Positions 1 through 15,437 of a DNA stretch of 64,000 bases are shown piece by piece. The first letter of the stretch is position 1. Each line of letters starts with the position of its first letter. Below the pieces are notes generated by a model. The model worked only from the letters and a program-made list of their open reading frames with translations. It did not search any database and was not told the origin of the DNA. Source of the DNA: Ficedula albicollis (Eukaryota; Chordata; Aves; Passeriformes; Muscicapidae); contig NC_021673.1 of assembly GCF_000247815.1 (NCBI RefSeq), positions 34,096,289 through 34,160,288 on the forward strand. Direction: 5' to 3'. A program made the position numbers and the translations under genes.

Positions 1-2829
1 GAGAAAATTAATTATTTGGTACCCAAGGAAAAAAATATGCAATATCTGACCTTTTAACAAACCTACAGCAATTAATTAAGCTGGTTTGTACTGTATTAGT
101 CCTAAGGAAGCTACATATTCCTAAGTGTTTCCAGAAGAGCCTACCAGGAGTGTAACAAAGACTCAGCCTGGCAATAGGGTGCAATTTGGTGTAAGTCTGC
201 ATTGAGCAGAACTGGGCCCTTGGGGAGGAACCAGCCAATTCTCTCCCTTCTCAGTGTTAGCCATTTATCTCCACAGCAAGTTCTACCAAAGCTGGTAGCA
301 CCACGACTACAGAGAGAAATTCGAGTGGAAAAGTAATCCAATTAATAATCAAAGAGGGAAAAAGCCAAATTTTAACCATAATGTTTGCAGAGTCATTTCA
401 CTGCACCAACATGCTGCAAGCATAAAGATGATGAAAAGAGCAAACCAGGCATCTGCTGACTGGAGACTAGAGCAGAGCTACCTCTTTAAAAAAAAAAAAC
501 AAATGGAAAGAAGAACAAAGTGGGAACAGCAAGAAAGGAAATAACTTCTCCAAAACAACCTGCACCAGACACACCTTCTAAAATGCATAATTTAATGAAT
601 GTAAGCAAAGTTGCCAAGTCTGACTGAAACCAAACATTAAAATCTTACCGTTTGCCTGATGGATAAGCTAGTCTCAAGTGTCATTATACAGTGCTAGCTT
701 TAATTGCTCCCAGCTAAATATAGCTTTCAGAATTTAATAGCTCCCCCTCAGCTTTTCTGCCTTCCAAGGAGGGAAAAATCTCGTTAGAAAAAGCACACAG
801 GCATACAGAGTGGCATGTTACCACAGAGAAGCAGGAAGCAAACCATTAGGATGATTACATTAGTCTCCAACACTCATTCAGAACTCCTGTTTTTCAAGAG
901 GCCAAATGCTTCCCTGTTCCACCACTCTGGTTCCAGTTACAGCAGGTGACGGAAGCACGCATACCTTTCCAAACTGAGCCATTTCGCTGCTTTGTTAGCA
1001 GACTGGAAATCTTGCTAGCCCTGTGCTTCCAGTCAAAGATGCTGTCTCTGCCAGCAAGCTGCCATGGTGCCCACACACTTCTTCCTGTGCCACCTCTCTG
1101 GGCACCGCGGGGCAGGAAGAGGAGCAAGGCTACACACTCATGTACAACCTGCCCCTTCCCTGCAGCCACTGGATTGGCACAACCTCCACAAGGGGGTCCA
1201 AAATCCGCTGGAACAGCTGAGACTGCAGCACTCTGATAAAGGCATGAAACAAATTCTCTCTTCTGCCTTCTAATAGCCTATAAAGACCTTAAAAAATGCA
1301 ATGAAAAGTTCCATATAGCAAGTTTCATTTTCTCCTTTCCGAGCTGATAACGGGTTTCACTCAGAAAATTTGGCTGACAGCTAGAAATGTGTTCTACGAA
1401 TTCAGCATTTCTGTTCACCTTCATTTTAGAGGTCATTATGTAATTAAAGCACTCACAGTTTTTCTACAATCCATGGAGTTAAATTAAAAGTAACCACTGC
1501 TGCAATAACACATTTTCCCACTTTCCCTCAGGCCAGAACTCCAAAGTTTGTTCTCTCCCTTCCAAATCACCATCTGACCATCTTACTATTTTCTCTCTGG
1601 TTTCATCCATCCCCTTCTGCTTCACTGAGTGGGAAAAACTAGTATAATGCTACTTATGAAAAATAAAGTATTTACCAGACCATAAGAATCACCAAATGCC
1701 ACATTACCTGCCCCTTCACTTCAGCTGTAAAGTTCCAGGATTGCGTGCGTTAGAGCTGTGCAAGCACTTTAGAAACACTGCCTGGAGGGCTGCCAAGAAG
1801 TACCTACTACACAGAACAAGACCAAAGGTAGTATGCCACTGATTTTCTGCCCTCTGACCTGCCATTTCTGCAGAGCAGACCAGGCTGAATAGGACAGGTT
1901 AAAGTAGGTCCTTTAACCTGTCTTATTGCTGTTTAAGCTGTCTGTTTGCTGTTGAAGAGAGGTTTTAAAGCGAGCCTTCTGACATGCACTGGGACATCCG
2001 TGCTCTGCTTTTAGCTGAGCTACCCCAGAACAGAAAGGCTACCTAATGTCAGTGCAGGTGCAGACTTCATTTACCGACTTCTGGTACAGCACAAAAACAC
2101 GACACTCATTCCCATTAAGATTTTTTCTTTCTGAAGTAACAAATCAAAGTATGGATAAACAGCATCAGAAATAGGGATGAGTACTGGAGGCACCTTGTAC
2201 ACTAGATCCGGTTACTATTACAGAACGCATTTTTATCTTAAAACTCTGCTGACCACAGGCTATTTGGAATAAATGAAGGTTAAAAAAACCTGCAAAGTGT
2301 ACAAAACATCACACATGTACTGTGGATAAATACAGTCCTACATCTATGTGCTAGCTGCCGTGAATCAGAGCTCAGTGCCCCAGAACTCCACGGGGCTCTT
2401 CCGAGTCGAGCTGTTCTGCTCTGAGACAGAGGCAGGGCAGGCAGCCTGTGAGCCAAGTCCTGAGCACCAAGCAGCCTCTCACCCTCTCCCCACATCTGAA
2501 ATCACCATGTGAGGTGCACCACACGTTGCCTTTTAAGAAATCAGCAGAAAAACCCACAGAGGGAAAGGAGGAGGAAGAGTGGAGATCAGCCAAGTGCAGC
2601 ATCAGACACGTTCAGCTTCAGAAAGGAAGCACGCAACTACGGTGGACAGACACATAATGCTTCTAAATCTGGATCTGGGATTAGCAGGGGAGAAAAGAAC
2701 CCAAAAACAGGTAATTTGTTTTCTTGTCATCCGTAACACTGAAGAGATTTTGCTCTCCTCTCCAAAATTAGAACATCTACAGCGTAACTCCTTCCCCTCT
2801 TAAGAGTCACGTGCATATAAAGAAAGCCA

Positions 2830-2830
<1 letters not shown>

Positions 2831-2872
<42 letters not shown>
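2831..2872 (+). repeat. A42 homopolymer
   Basis: Forty-two consecutive A residues between 'gccac' and 'gcgctatc'. I see no retrocopy body with a matching target-site duplication beside it, so I call it a simple repeat rather than a poly(A) tail. Its exact length is unreliable in any short-read assembly. Confidence 0.9.
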
Positions 2873-2873
<1 letters not shown>

Positions 2874-5800
2874 CGCTATCAACCTTAGGTCAGGACAATT
2901 GTGGCCTAAATACTCACAAAACAGTCATGAAAGCATTAACTCAAAAGCAATTATATTAAAAAAACAAGATCCATCAGAGTAAATATATAACATCCACCAG
3001 AATAAATAAATACCATCCTACAGAAGCTTCAGCCTAATCACAGTAAGTTTATTCAGATACATTTTCTCAAACAAACAAACAAAAAAATCAACTAGATGCG
3101 ACTAGTCAAGATGTCGACAAATTCCATTATCTATTTATTTACCAGATGTTTTTCTCTACATCTGATGATGCAATAGCTGCTGATAAACCTTGGCAACAGC
3201 TGTTACTGTATTTGTGACTGAAAGAAAATTACATGTAAGTATTTTCAATTGATTATTTATACTCAAATGCAACATTTGAGGTTTTTTTCATGTTTATAAA
3301 AATTAAAAAAGTCACATTTAAGTGAACAGTTTCACATAAATTGGCTTTCCCCTTCTCCCTTGCTCTTTATGTATTTCCCTGCTGATTCAAAGCTATGTTC
3401 TATCTAGGGTGTCCAAGGTTACTTAAGGAGGTGGGGGACAGACTCTAGAGATTATTTATATGGCAGGACTTCAAACAATTGATCCAGCTATATCTCAAGT
3501 GACTTGATAAAGAGGCATTAAAATAATGAGGAGAGAGAAAGACGGGTGAAACATTACAGCATTTCAGAGTCACTCAGCAGGACTCTCCTGCTCAAGGGCT
3601 CTCAATTATGGGACAAGGACACTGACCATGAAGGACAAGGTGACACACCCAGGGAGGGAGCTACAGATGAAAGTTGGAAGCGAGAGTTGTTGGGCACCCA
3701 CACAACCTCAATGTACAAGTACAGGAAAATGAGAATGTGACCAAGAAGGACTCTTATCTCTGATTGTTTGATAAAGGGCTGAAAGTCCTAGCACAGATTA
3801 GAACAGGGTTCAGGCAGACAAGTAGTCTGCCCTGGTAAACAGGCATGATGAGATAAAACATTCTTAAGTGTTTGTGTACTTACGAAAAAGAGGCCTCCAT
3901 TACAAAACTAATACACCTGAATTAAACACAAGATTAAATAATAGGGACAATAGCACCTTAGTGGCTTAAAACATAATGAAATGCATGAGCTATTAAAAAA
4001 AAGTCCATAGAGGTAGGGGGTGTTCAAATAAACACCACTTAATATTGAGATAGATTTAGAAATAACACCTCAAACACACCATTGCAAAAGAACTTATGGA
4101 ATCCAACTGAGTAAAATAAATAAATAAATAAAACAAAAAACACCAAACCAAAACCAACCACTCCTAAAAAGGACAGCCTTGCTCAGAGTCTGCAGTAGGT
4201 TCAAAGAAACCAGCCCTGCAACAAACTTTATTTTATTAGAATGAAAAATATCCCAGTGAGTTGGGCATTACAAGAGATTAGCTTGTGACTCATACAAAGT
4301 TGAAGTAGTCAGGTAGATTGAGGAGTTCAGACTCTCTAAATTGAAAATGCTGAGTTGCTGCTTCATTAAATGCACATAAACAAATCTGGAAATGCCTCAT
4401 GGGATGCAGGATGCAGTAGATAACTTGAAAGATGAAATAGGCACAACTAGATAAGCACTGCACCACAGCTCCCAAAAGGCAGAGAAGTTGACTAAAAGTT
4501 GCGCCTCAGATGTTGAAGTACAGGAACAAAGTTATAGCTTTAAAAAAAACTTTGACTTAAAAGATATTAGAAACTAAATTATTCAACTCATAGAAACTAT
4601 GTGAAACACTAACCTGGAAGTGAAAATTTCATAGTAAAGGAACAAATATAGGATGTTGGCTATGAAACAGACCTGGAAACTACTGAAACCAGCATGAAAT
4701 TAAAAGTAACATCCTCCTGAGCATGTGTAAAGAAAAACAGATGAAACCACTACAGATTTTTGCCAAAAAAAAAAAAAAAAAAAAAGAGAGAGAGAAAAGA
4801 GAGCAGATTAAATTGTACATAGAGTTGCAAATACAACTTTTGTGTCTACTTCACCTCTAGCCAATAAAATAATTTAAAACCTATAATTTGTATTTCTAAA
4901 GCAGACAAAAAAACCCAATTGGAGATATTCTCTGATGGCAGGAAAGCAAACAGAATGCCTGTCTTTAGAGTTGAAGCTGAGGGGAGAAAAGCAAAAAGAC
5001 ATCAGCCCTACTACAATCAGTATCATGCAGTCAATAGTAACAGAGTAACTTTTTACAAAAATTTAAAAACAGAAATCTTAGATCTCATCCAGACTCGACA
5101 ACAGCTGCACTAAAAGAAGTTGGTAATGATCTTATCTGGTAGAAGAATTGCTAAGTGCCACAGACAACAAAAAAATATCAGGCTGGACATGGATCACCAG
5201 AAGTTGCCAAGAATTATGTTGGAGTTAGTTCTATTTAACTGGCAAGGGAATTGAGGCGTCTGCCAAAAGCTGCTGCTGACAGAAGTTACAGAAAGGCACA
5301 TCTGATGCACTGAACAACTAGGACACCAGGTGAGAGCAGCCACACGAGCAGAAGCAGTGACAGGGAATGCAGCTCACCAGCCCTGGAGGCAAGGGCAGGA
5401 TCCAAGAAGTAAGCCAAGCACGAATTCTGCTGAGACAGTGGGAGGTGACCAAGGAAAGGAAGGCACTTGCATGGAATATGTGTCTGATCAACTCATTACT
5501 AAATTGATGAAGGTATGAAAAGAGAAAAAAGCTACTCATGACATAACTTAAGGCATTTCCTACAGAGCCATATAGGGAAGCATCAAAAAAAGGCACTGCC
5601 AGTATCTAATCTGGTTCAGAAAATTTAAAAATAGCACCTAAGACAAGTTTATGAAAGGAAGATTGACATCAGAATATTGTCCTGAAATGAATACCATGAG
5701 CATACCTAATCAGCCATATCACAAGATTCCCTGCATCTCTTCAAGTTAAATGCAAGTCTCCTATACTGACTGGGGGAAGGAGAGCCTCCCCTACACAAAC

Positions 5801-8800
5801 AGAGAGAAAACCACTTCATAAAGGGTGCACATGCTCTTATAAATACTGAGAGAAAATAGCACTTTTATCCAGCTGGACATACAAACTAGTTGTGGTACGT
5901 TTAGCCAGAATCCTGGAATAAAGTTTCAGTCCAAACACGTAAGCTTTGAAATAATTTGTTAATGAGACAAGCTTTGACTTTAAGATGATGCTTGGGAACT
6001 TTACAAAAGGGAATATACAAATGCATTGACTGCAACAAATACTGAACATGAGAATCCAGGAACTCTCTTCCAGTGGTATTATGTGTCAGTACAGCCACCT
6101 TCAGCAAGTCTTTATATACCACTTGCCAATGTTATTATCGCTGATTTAATCTGGGCTGAAAACTGACCTTGCCTTAATACTCTTAGGTTTCCATTAATAA
6201 AAAGAAATTACTTTGTCTTTACTCGCTCACATGCATTTCTTCTGAGCAAGAATTTTGTATGTTTTTATGGGATTTTTTAAAGGAATTTAATTTTTAAAAG
6301 CAGCAGACCAAGGAAATGCTATGACTTAGAATCTATGTTTAGGCTACCAGTCATAAATAGCTTCAATTACATCAATTCTGACAATGAAAGTTACGCATAT
6401 TTTCTTCTTGATTAGATGTCAATGCTTTGCATGTCCTTGCCTTTCCAAAGACAACAACATTCCCCAGAGTTCTGGGACTCAGACACAGAGAAATAAGCAG
6501 AATCTCAATGCAAGGAGGAAGTAGGAGATTAGAACAATTCCCTTCTTCAAAGTCAATCCAAGCACAAATCTAACTCATCCAAGCCTTGCAATTTTTGTCT
6601 GCACTCCTCCTACATTTCACAAAGCATTTTTGCATGCAAATGTGTCAGTGGCATTCAAAGACTGGGCAGAACAGCTTCATAAGATGACTTGGCTGTATTT
6701 ACTCAAAACACCCTCATGATTTTCAAGGGCCAAAAAAACCCACAAGGAACTAAGCAAGCAGTTGATAAACCAGAATAAAAAGAGAAAAATTTAGGTTTTG
6801 TGCATTACTATTTAAGAAAAAATATAAAATCCTGCTTTCCTGCCCTTCATCCCTAGTTCCATTATTGAATACCATCCTCCCTCTCAGCTCTAAGTGCATT
6901 ATGCTGGGCTAATGCAAGACATGATTTTATCAATAAATTAATGTACAGCAAATGCACTGCCTATACCATCTCTCTTCCTAAGTAAGCCATCACAAGGTAG
7001 ATCAAGTAGCAATGCACTTGCAGAGTGTTGAGTAATGATATTAGGAAAGAAAATCCCTCAAGAATTCTAGTTCTGCATGATGTGAGTGCAGGCCATAGTG
7101 AGAAAGGCACTGCATCCTTCCAATAGTCATGAAACAAACTTTTCTTTTTAGCTTAGAACATAAAATTCACTTAACAGCAAGCAAAGATGATCCTTTTGTT
7201 CTGGAGACTGAACTACTAGTTAAATTTGAGCAAGCAGCTCTCATCCTGCACTGAATGGAAGGGCGTGTTTATGCTAACCATGCATTCTAGTCATATTAAA
7301 GTAAACAATGCAAACTCACTTGACAAGGAGTGTTTGGTAGTTCAGTGTGAACTGCCATGTCTGGAATGCCAAGACTGAAATTGCAACCACAGTTAGGAAA
7401 ACACCAACGCTTTCAAATGCTCAGCTGTGCCCCAGAAACCGAGACTTCCAAACCTACTTCAAATAGGAAGAAGCTGTTATCTCCCAAAGTGAGAAGAGCC
7501 ACTTGATGTCACAGAGATACAGCCACTGTTCTAGCACTGAATTACTATGAAATTAAGGAAACCATTTCTTTAAAAACCAGACATGGCTGACAGTACTGCC
7601 AGAAATAAATGGAAAGTTGCATTTTCCCTGCTCAGCTTATCAAAGTAATCAACAAGGACTAAAAGCAGATCAATAAACTGTTCTGGTGAAAACAATTACT
7701 TGCGTGCATTTAAAAACACTCAATGGTGTCCCATTACTTAAAACCTGATCTTTTAAAATGCAATATTACCTGCAAGGGATCTTCAGTACACCAACAATTG
7801 CACACACACGACATGGCAGAAGAAAGTAATATTGTATACTTAAGTGCTCCAGCAATAAAGGAAAAAAATTAATTTATAAACCACACTTATCAAATATGCC
7901 ATTTTGTCAAAGCCTGACATTACTTCTTTTTTCTCCTTTCAAAAACAAAGCAAACAAACAGCAAGTGTCATCAGCCACAGTGTTATCCTGGCAATGGCTC
8001 TGCTGTTGATTTTCCAGTGCAAGCGTTGATCCTGCTGAACGTTAAGTAGTAAAGTACAATATAGTATTATACACAGGAAAATAAGCTGTAAAATTGTGTC
8101 AGTGTGTGGAGAGAAGACTATGATTCAGCCATTCTGTGGAAAATTCTAACCTCTTATCTCTGAATCTGAAGTTCCATATTTATTCAGTGAGTGAAAAAAC
8201 ATTATTTCAGCAAAGCATTTGTATTCTTCTTCTAAGAAATAGGATGTTAAAAAAAGCTTGTTTCAACAAAACAAACTGGATATCAGCTAAAAGGCAAGAA
8301 CTTACTTTATCCACAGTAGCACTTCCCTATCTCAGCAAGTTCTCCATCCTCAACAATTTGATACTCTCTAAACACTGGGAGATATTGAATGAGTGAGCCT
8401 TAATTTTATAAATCTTATAAAATTATCATAATTTTGAGTGCTCCTGATTTAATGTCTTACAGTTGAAACTGGTGGATTTGAAATACAGTAAGAAATCTGC
8501 AAGTGAACACACTGATATAACTTTTTTTTTTTTTTAAACAACAGGAAAGAATGAATGTGTTTTATGCTTCCTGAATTTCAGCAGCTGCGGCAGCAGTGTA
8601 AGCACTATGAATTGTTAACTTCCTAGTTAGGTGACTCAGTAAAACAATATCAGTACCATTCAGTTAAGGAAGACAAAAATCAATCATAATACTTTGGCTT
8701 GATATTTTTGGCACTTAAATTTTCCTGGAATGTAAACCCAGCTGGCTGCCTTCTCAGCCTAGAAGTGATACAGATACTACAGTTGTAGGCTAATGAGGGT

Positions 8801-9391
8801 CCATGATACATCTTTGTTGTCCACGATTCTATTTAATAAACAGTATTTGTTGACACTAATAAGAGCACAGATACTGAATTCACAAAACCAGTATCTTTCT
8901 TGCCAAGACATGACAAAAATCCTGTAGACCAACACCTAAACTCTTTTCCTTCCATTGTTTTACCTTAATCAGAAAGCAAACAAGAAATATTAACTCTTCT
9001 TTTCTAACATGGTCTTTACTAGAATTCAATAACAGAACAAGATCTAGCCTAGATTCTCCTCTCTTCATAGACATATTGCTGTAATTTGACTTCAGTATCA
9101 AGCAAATTAGAAGAGCCCAGTAGTTCTAGCTCTTTCTAAAACTCAAATTCTCTCATACAGACATCACCAATCCTCCACAGGAAGCCTAGTCCAACAAAGG
9201 ATGGACCCTGTTGTATGAGAGATGACCTGTATCCCAACCTCAAAGTTGCTTATTGACTTTGTTAAGGCCTAGGCAAGACCAGGAAAAAAGCCACCAAGAC
9301 TCTGGCTGGCTTTTTAAAATTAATTTGTTCATCTAAGATTTTGAAGAGCAGAATTGCACTACACTAAGCTTCAAATTACCCAAGTAAAATT

Positions 9392-9660
9392 ATCACAGAA
9401 TGGCTCAAGTTGGAAGGGACCCCTCAGCTGATCCAACCCCACTCAAGCAGAATCACCTGAAATGGATTATCCAGAAAGCTTTTGAGCATCTCCAAGGAGG
9501 GAGACTCCATTTTATCTGGCCAACCTGTGCCAGTGCTCATTCACCCTCCCAGTGAAGGCAAAACTTTCTGATGTTCAGATGGAACCTCCCCTGTTTCAAT
9601 GTCTATTGTCTCTGGTCCTCTTGCATATCTTGAAAAGTGACAAAGCTGTTATCAGAATGT
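9392..9660 (-). mobile_element. CR1 LINE 3'-end fragment
   Basis: Plus-strand text starts 'atcacagaatggctcaagtt' and continues into 'ggaagggacc', the reverse complement of the conserved avian CR1 3' end, so the element reads on the minus strand. The following sequence keeps the usual CR1 order (cluster of short CR1 3'-UTR blocks, then the 'gttcagatggaacctcc' segment). It is 5'-truncated, as most CR1 copies are, and too diverged to code. The distal boundary is approximate. Confidence 0.85.
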
Positions 9661-12600
9661 TATCTTTCAAGGAAATTGAACATGGCTGATCTGAGTGATT
9701 CAGCTAACCCTATTTAACAGTAACTAAGATGGAGTTCTGACAAGTTCCCAGGGTAGACCATAGATTACTCTTATTAGCAAAAAAAAAAAGTTGGGGAGAA
9801 GACTTCTCTTCAGGCATAGTGTTAACACCTTTTCCTTTTTTTTTCTTTTTTCCAATATTGCTTATTTAATAAGCAAATATCTTCAATCTTTCAGCAAAAA
9901 ATATCAGCTCCAAATAGCCTGATGCATTCTAGGTGGCCTACCTTATTGCAGGTGGTGAAATCATTGCTAAAATGATGGACCTGCTACCTAAATGGCAGCA
10001 CAGCTCCCATGAACTAAGAGCTCACGTGCCTCTCTGCTGCAGATACATCCAGCTGAGGGGGAAAACCCCACAGTTACCAAATTGTAGAAAGGCACCTCTC
10101 AGCAAGTACCAGCCTGCCTTCCTTTGGCAAGCAGCAAGGTATCAGGGAGTGAACCTGAAAAAGCCACCACAAACTCCTAACCACACTCATCTTGAGCTAG
10201 TGGAGACTCAGGAGCCCACATCCTTTGGAGCTTACTTCATCTGCTCCCAAACAGACAATAATCACTTGCTGTCTTCAGGATTCCTGCTGCTACTGATGAT
10301 TTACACATTGTTATTTTAAATCAGTCAAGCTCTACCACAGAATATTAACAGACACTTGCTGTTTCTTTTTTTAAGATGTACAAAACTGTCAGTGACTGAA
10401 TCATGTTCATAGTGAAACTTCCTTCCTTCCTTCCTTCCTCCCATCATAAATTGCACTTAAATTCAGATTTTTGTGCTGTCAAAGCTTTGTGTAGGCAATC
10501 TCAGCACTCGTATTTGCCACAAGCAAGAGATATTGAAAAGTGATAGAATCACTCACTCTCCTTCAGAATACAGTATTTTATCAGAATATTAAACAAACTT
10601 CTTTCCTGGCAGCACAGTTACAGCCAAAGTAGTCTCAGCTGCCAGGATGAGCAAGATGCATTCCACATCACACTCAGGACAGATGCCACAGTTATGCCTC
10701 ACAGCCCGAGGTAGCACCAGAACCTTTCTGACAGTAACACTTAGCAAGACTCAAGTCATATGTTGTCACTGCAGACAGGACAGAAGAAGTTCTGTAAAAA
10801 TAAGAATTGTACATTTCACTTGGGCAACTGTGAGCATGAAGTAACTCTATCCCTCCTCAAGGCTATTTTTCTAGGCACACTGACAAAGCAATTAACTTGG
10901 AGAAGAGGGGAGACATTGCAACAAAATGTTTTCAACATGCGTGACTGGCAAGATGGAAGAAAGTAGTACCAGAGACCTATATCCTGCTCTGCTCACATGA
11001 AAACTTGAAGGGCAGGACTTAACCTTCTGTAACAAGCAGAATTAACAGTGACACAGATGGGCTTGTGCACTGAGAAGGATAAAGTCTCCGGCACACATGG
11101 CTCTTTCGCTGATTGCCAGGCTGTTCAGAAATTGTCTCTTCAGGGGTTTCAGCTACTCTCTGGGCAGAGTATACATGTGAGGCAAATGGAGTGTATCCAC
11201 ACAGCTGCTCCTTAGCAGAACCATTAACACCAGGAGCTTCATTCACTTTCACCGACAACTCTATGAAAGTGGAACAGACTAAAACTGGAGCAGCAAAAAA
11301 GTGTTCACTGTGACTAGGAAAAGCCTCCAGAATCATAAGAATAAGTGGTATCAGATAAGAGAGAAGTGACCTAAAAGTGACCCAAGTGACTGGCACAAGA
11401 GATAGAAGATGACAGTTGTGATAACAGACTGCAGTATCATGATGAGCAATAATAAAATAATTGTCTGCAATTAAGATGAGAGAAAAGTATGACTACATTC
11501 AGTAGGGAAAATATTTCAGATTTTTTTCCCTGAAAACATTCATCAGAGGATACACAGAATGGCCAGAAAGCCCAATACTTTTTTTTTTCCCTAATGATAA
11601 TAAAAAAAAGTCACTACTGAAATTCAAAAGATACCACTACAGTAAACACAGAAGCACTTACAAACAAGGATGAGTTTCTCACCCTTGCTACTTTGCATTT
11701 TTACTGTCTTTGTTTTAAGTACAGCAATTACATACAAGTGCTGCATGACAACTGTAGCACCACATACTACCATGGTTTTGCTGTGATTTTTTTCAGGTTT
11801 CAACCAGCATGCAGGCAGAATGTGAAGATGACTTAAAAAGGTGCTAATACATAAAGATGAATCAAAAGAAAAGTGTCCTTAATTCTCAATCTATGCACTA
11901 CATTGGAAAGCAGAGGAAAGGGAGATTTGTTTGCACACTCATGTTAATATAATTGCCAAAGAAAACGTTCAGAAGGAAATAATTAAGTGTTGACATGGCA
12001 GCAGCTGTGTTTGCCAAACTAAATAGGATTCAGGTATCAAAGCCCCACAACTTAAAGACTAGAGAGGAAATGTTCAGTTCAGGTACCTGCAGTTTAACAA
12101 CTGGAAAGTTGAAAGCGACAAGTCTGAAAACATAGATATGTACATACACCCCATGGCTGGCCAAAGAATGCAGAGCTCGCCTAGTATGCTTCCCAATTGC
12201 TTCGAAGGAGGAGTTTTCACATTCAGTCTCAATGGTTACAATATTGACAAACTGCAGAGACACATAAAACACCCTATCTGCAGCCTTCCTCCTGTGACTT
12301 ACCAGATGCTATTAGGCAGCCACTATCTTTATGTCAGGATGTCTGTCTCACAGGCAGATGTGCAATTATTTAGTTTAGAGATATCCCTAAGAGCTAGATG
12401 CACATAGCAACTCTCAATGTACCAGCTCAGCTTAGGGCTTAGCTGTCAGTGAAAGTCAGTTCTCTCTCTCATTTGTTCCTCCTGTTGCACATAACAGGGA
12501 TTCCTGTCAAGTCTTGCTTATCAGTATGCTTTCCACAATTCAAGAGGCATGTCCGAATAGCCTGCAAAGACTGAGAACCACCAGCAAATAGCAAACAGAC

Positions 12601-14890
12601 ATTGCAAAACCTGCTCAGCACCTGCCCGACTGAAAGCAGCTCAACTCTTATTTCTTTATTCTCATGGTTAACATCATGGAGTGCCCAGACACTGAAATAG
12701 GATTAGGCCCTGCTGTGCTCAGTGCCACACACCAACACGTGACTTCTACCCTAAGGAGCTTGCACTGAGTCAGGCACACCAGACAGGCAGGACAGTGCAG
12801 GCTGAGCTGCAACGGCCAAGTACATTTCTCACTCTCAGCCAGCATTCCTAGAGTCCTCACTGCTCTTAGCAGCAAGGCAGGTACCAGAATTGCCACTGAA
12901 TTTGTATTTTAGGAAAAAACAAAACAAAACCCCCCAAAACAAACAAACCCAGCAGCCACAACAGCTCTAATTTAATAATTGTCTCAGTTGCAACAGCTGA
13001 ATACAGAAAATCAGAAAGAATTTAAGTTCTCCGTTTTCTTCCCCAGCTGAGGCTGTCCTCAACTTTATTTTCAAATGTTTCAAGTGACTTGCAACAACGT
13101 ACAAGAGCTCCAAAACCCCAACGCTGTTCATTCATGTCATAACTAATTATCTGATAGAATCTATTTCTGAACATATACTGTATGTGAAAGCCACAAGCAT
13201 CTTCGAGAACTCTGCATGAGTAACAAATGAGAACACTGAAGGAGGAGTTACAGATATCCTGCCTCCCAGGGTCAGACACAGAGCTGTGCTTTTCTAAGCT
13301 ATTATGCCTACTACTTTACCTAGGCTATGATAGTCATTAGCATCAACACCCACATCACTCAACCTTGAAGGCAGACAGAAAACTTCCCTCTAAGGTAATT
13401 AGAAATTAACGTGGAGGAGATACATTTTATGTTAGCAGAATAAAGACAGCACAGGACAACAGGACAGATCATTACAATACACAAAACCTCCTTGTCCTTC
13501 AGATAAATGAGAAACTTAAGCAATGAAACATGTATTTCAAGGCACAGTATTCACGGACGTAGAACAAGTGACAGCTGCAGGAGCCTAAAAACAGTGTCTG
13601 CTCCCCAAAGTATAATGTTTGAACATAATCACTAATGCAGAAGACAGACATGCAAATCCAGCATCTCAAAGAGCAGAGCAGGGTAAATTTGGCAACATAT
13701 TAGTCCTGGTCCAGAGAGCTGTTTGTCAGATCTCAGTGTATCTGCATCCTATTATCTGAAACTTGATACAGAAAAAAAGCAATTAGATTCCCCTAGAAGT
13801 TTCTCTGGTACCTTAGCACTGGTAGCAGTATATCAGAGTATCTATACCCAACCTTTTACCAGCAAAACTTTGCTACTTGGGTAAGTCAAAGCTTAACTGT
13901 ACTAAAGTAGATTAAATTTAATGAGATCAAAATATGCTGACACAGATACTACACTGCTTCTGACATGTAAAAGTGCCCCATGCACGGTAACATACTCATT
14001 CTGCATCATTCATCATTGTGTGATTTTGAAACGCACTTAGCATCAAATCCAATTTAAACTAAAAACATGTTAGCACTTTAGATATGAATTAACTCTTCTA
14101 TAGAGAGGATTTTCTCATTTGATAGCTAAGTAGATACTCAAAACTCAGTTTTACAATTAGAAACCATAAGGTCTGGGAAATGCCACGTTTGACTATTTCC
14201 TCTTCAGTATTTAAAAAGACCTAGGGAATGCAACAAACGAGAGAATTGAGCTGACACATTTGTTTACAATAGATGTGGTTTGAACAAGACCCAATTCTTT
14301 ACAACAATGTGCACAGATCTACTTAAAAAAAACCAAATAAGGTTTTGTATAAAATACAGCATACTTATATTTGCAACAGTGAATGAGCTAGCCACACACA
14401 GCGTTGCAACAGGCAGACTCCAGCTGAGCCTTACCATCATTTCCTGTCCTTGGTGAACACACCAATAATTTCAGCACAACCACAACTGTTCAGTGCACAC
14501 ACAGAGAACATCTCCAACACCCAAAAGTCCTCTCTCACCTTTCCTGCGTGAAAACCCAGATACTACCTAAAATTATGAAAGAGAGGAAATAAGTGGGCCT
14601 AATGCAATGTGTGGGGAAGGCAATATAAGAGGAAAAAGAAAGAGAATCAAGACTCGTGAACACTGTTGCTTTAAAAATGGATACGAGCCACAATGAGCTA
14701 GTTAGCTTAACCTATTGGGAGTGCAGACTGGAGAGGAATATTTAAAGATATCTTTTAAAAAACATTTTAAACAATAAAAAAAACAAGCTCATTTAAAACT
14801 GTTACTACCCATGGCTTTACAGAAAACATCCATGAAAACACAAGCTTTAAATACCCAAACCGGACTTACAAGCTCTGTTGAAATTAAGTA

Positions 14891-14936
14891 GAGTGAAACA
14901 CTCTGAACTCTATGAGTGAAACACTCTAGACTCTAT
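14891..14936. repeat. 23-bp tandem duplication, two units
   Basis: Two consecutive 23-bp units beginning 'gagtgaaacactct'. They differ at two adjacent bases (ga versus ag). Confidence 0.8.
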
Positions 14937-15435
14937 GATTAATCGATGAAAGTCAAGGCACTAAGCAACTGCTCCCTTTGTCCCTTCTCAAGAAAACACA
15001 GAGAGAAGAACATTGTTACCATCATTAGCGGCCTAGGACAAAAAAATAAGGCAGAAAATTACCTTACATTTATTAAATGCCCTTTTCGCCAGCTATTCTA
15101 GATAGCCTCCTAGTAAAAATAAAACAGCCTCAATGAAGGGTACTTCACTGTCACTGAACTTTACACCAAAACAGTTGTCAAATAATGGAGTATTTAAAAG
15201 CTCATATTGGTCCTTAAATGGAAATTAAATCAGCCTAGAAACAAGCTGGATTTAATTAACCTGTTTAGGACAGAGGCAAGAAATAGTAGTAATAATAATA
15301 CTAATAATGGTGGCATTTTTTTCTTGTTCTTTATTTCACATGAGCACAGAGAACCGCAGATTGAGCTTTGCAAAGATTTCTGAAGTTCATGTCACCGGGG
15401 AGAGCCGCTGCAGCCCCAGCGGCCGCCGGCGCGTC

Positions 15436-15437
<2 letters not shown>

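Larger units (their letters stand above)
1..15400. other. Non-coding AT-rich region, possibly first intron of the left-hand neighbour
   Basis: No open frame here resembles a known protein. The frames are short, overlap on both strands and lack a consistent exon structure. Visible content is a CR1 fragment near 9.4-9.7 kb, an A42 run, a short TTCC run at 10420-10438, a 23-bp tandem pair at 14891-14936 and scattered A/T runs. In human 7p15 OSBPL3 lies next to CYCS in the same orientation. If that order holds here, this stretch would be OSBPL3 intron 1, read on the minus strand from the CpG island at 15.4-17.0 kb. That is inference from synteny; I saw no OSBPL3 coding exon. Confidence 0.4.

Noticed and set aside
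2831..2872. Poly(A) tail of a retrocopy
   Set aside because: No gene-like or LINE-like body and no flanking target-site duplication could be seen beside the A42 run.
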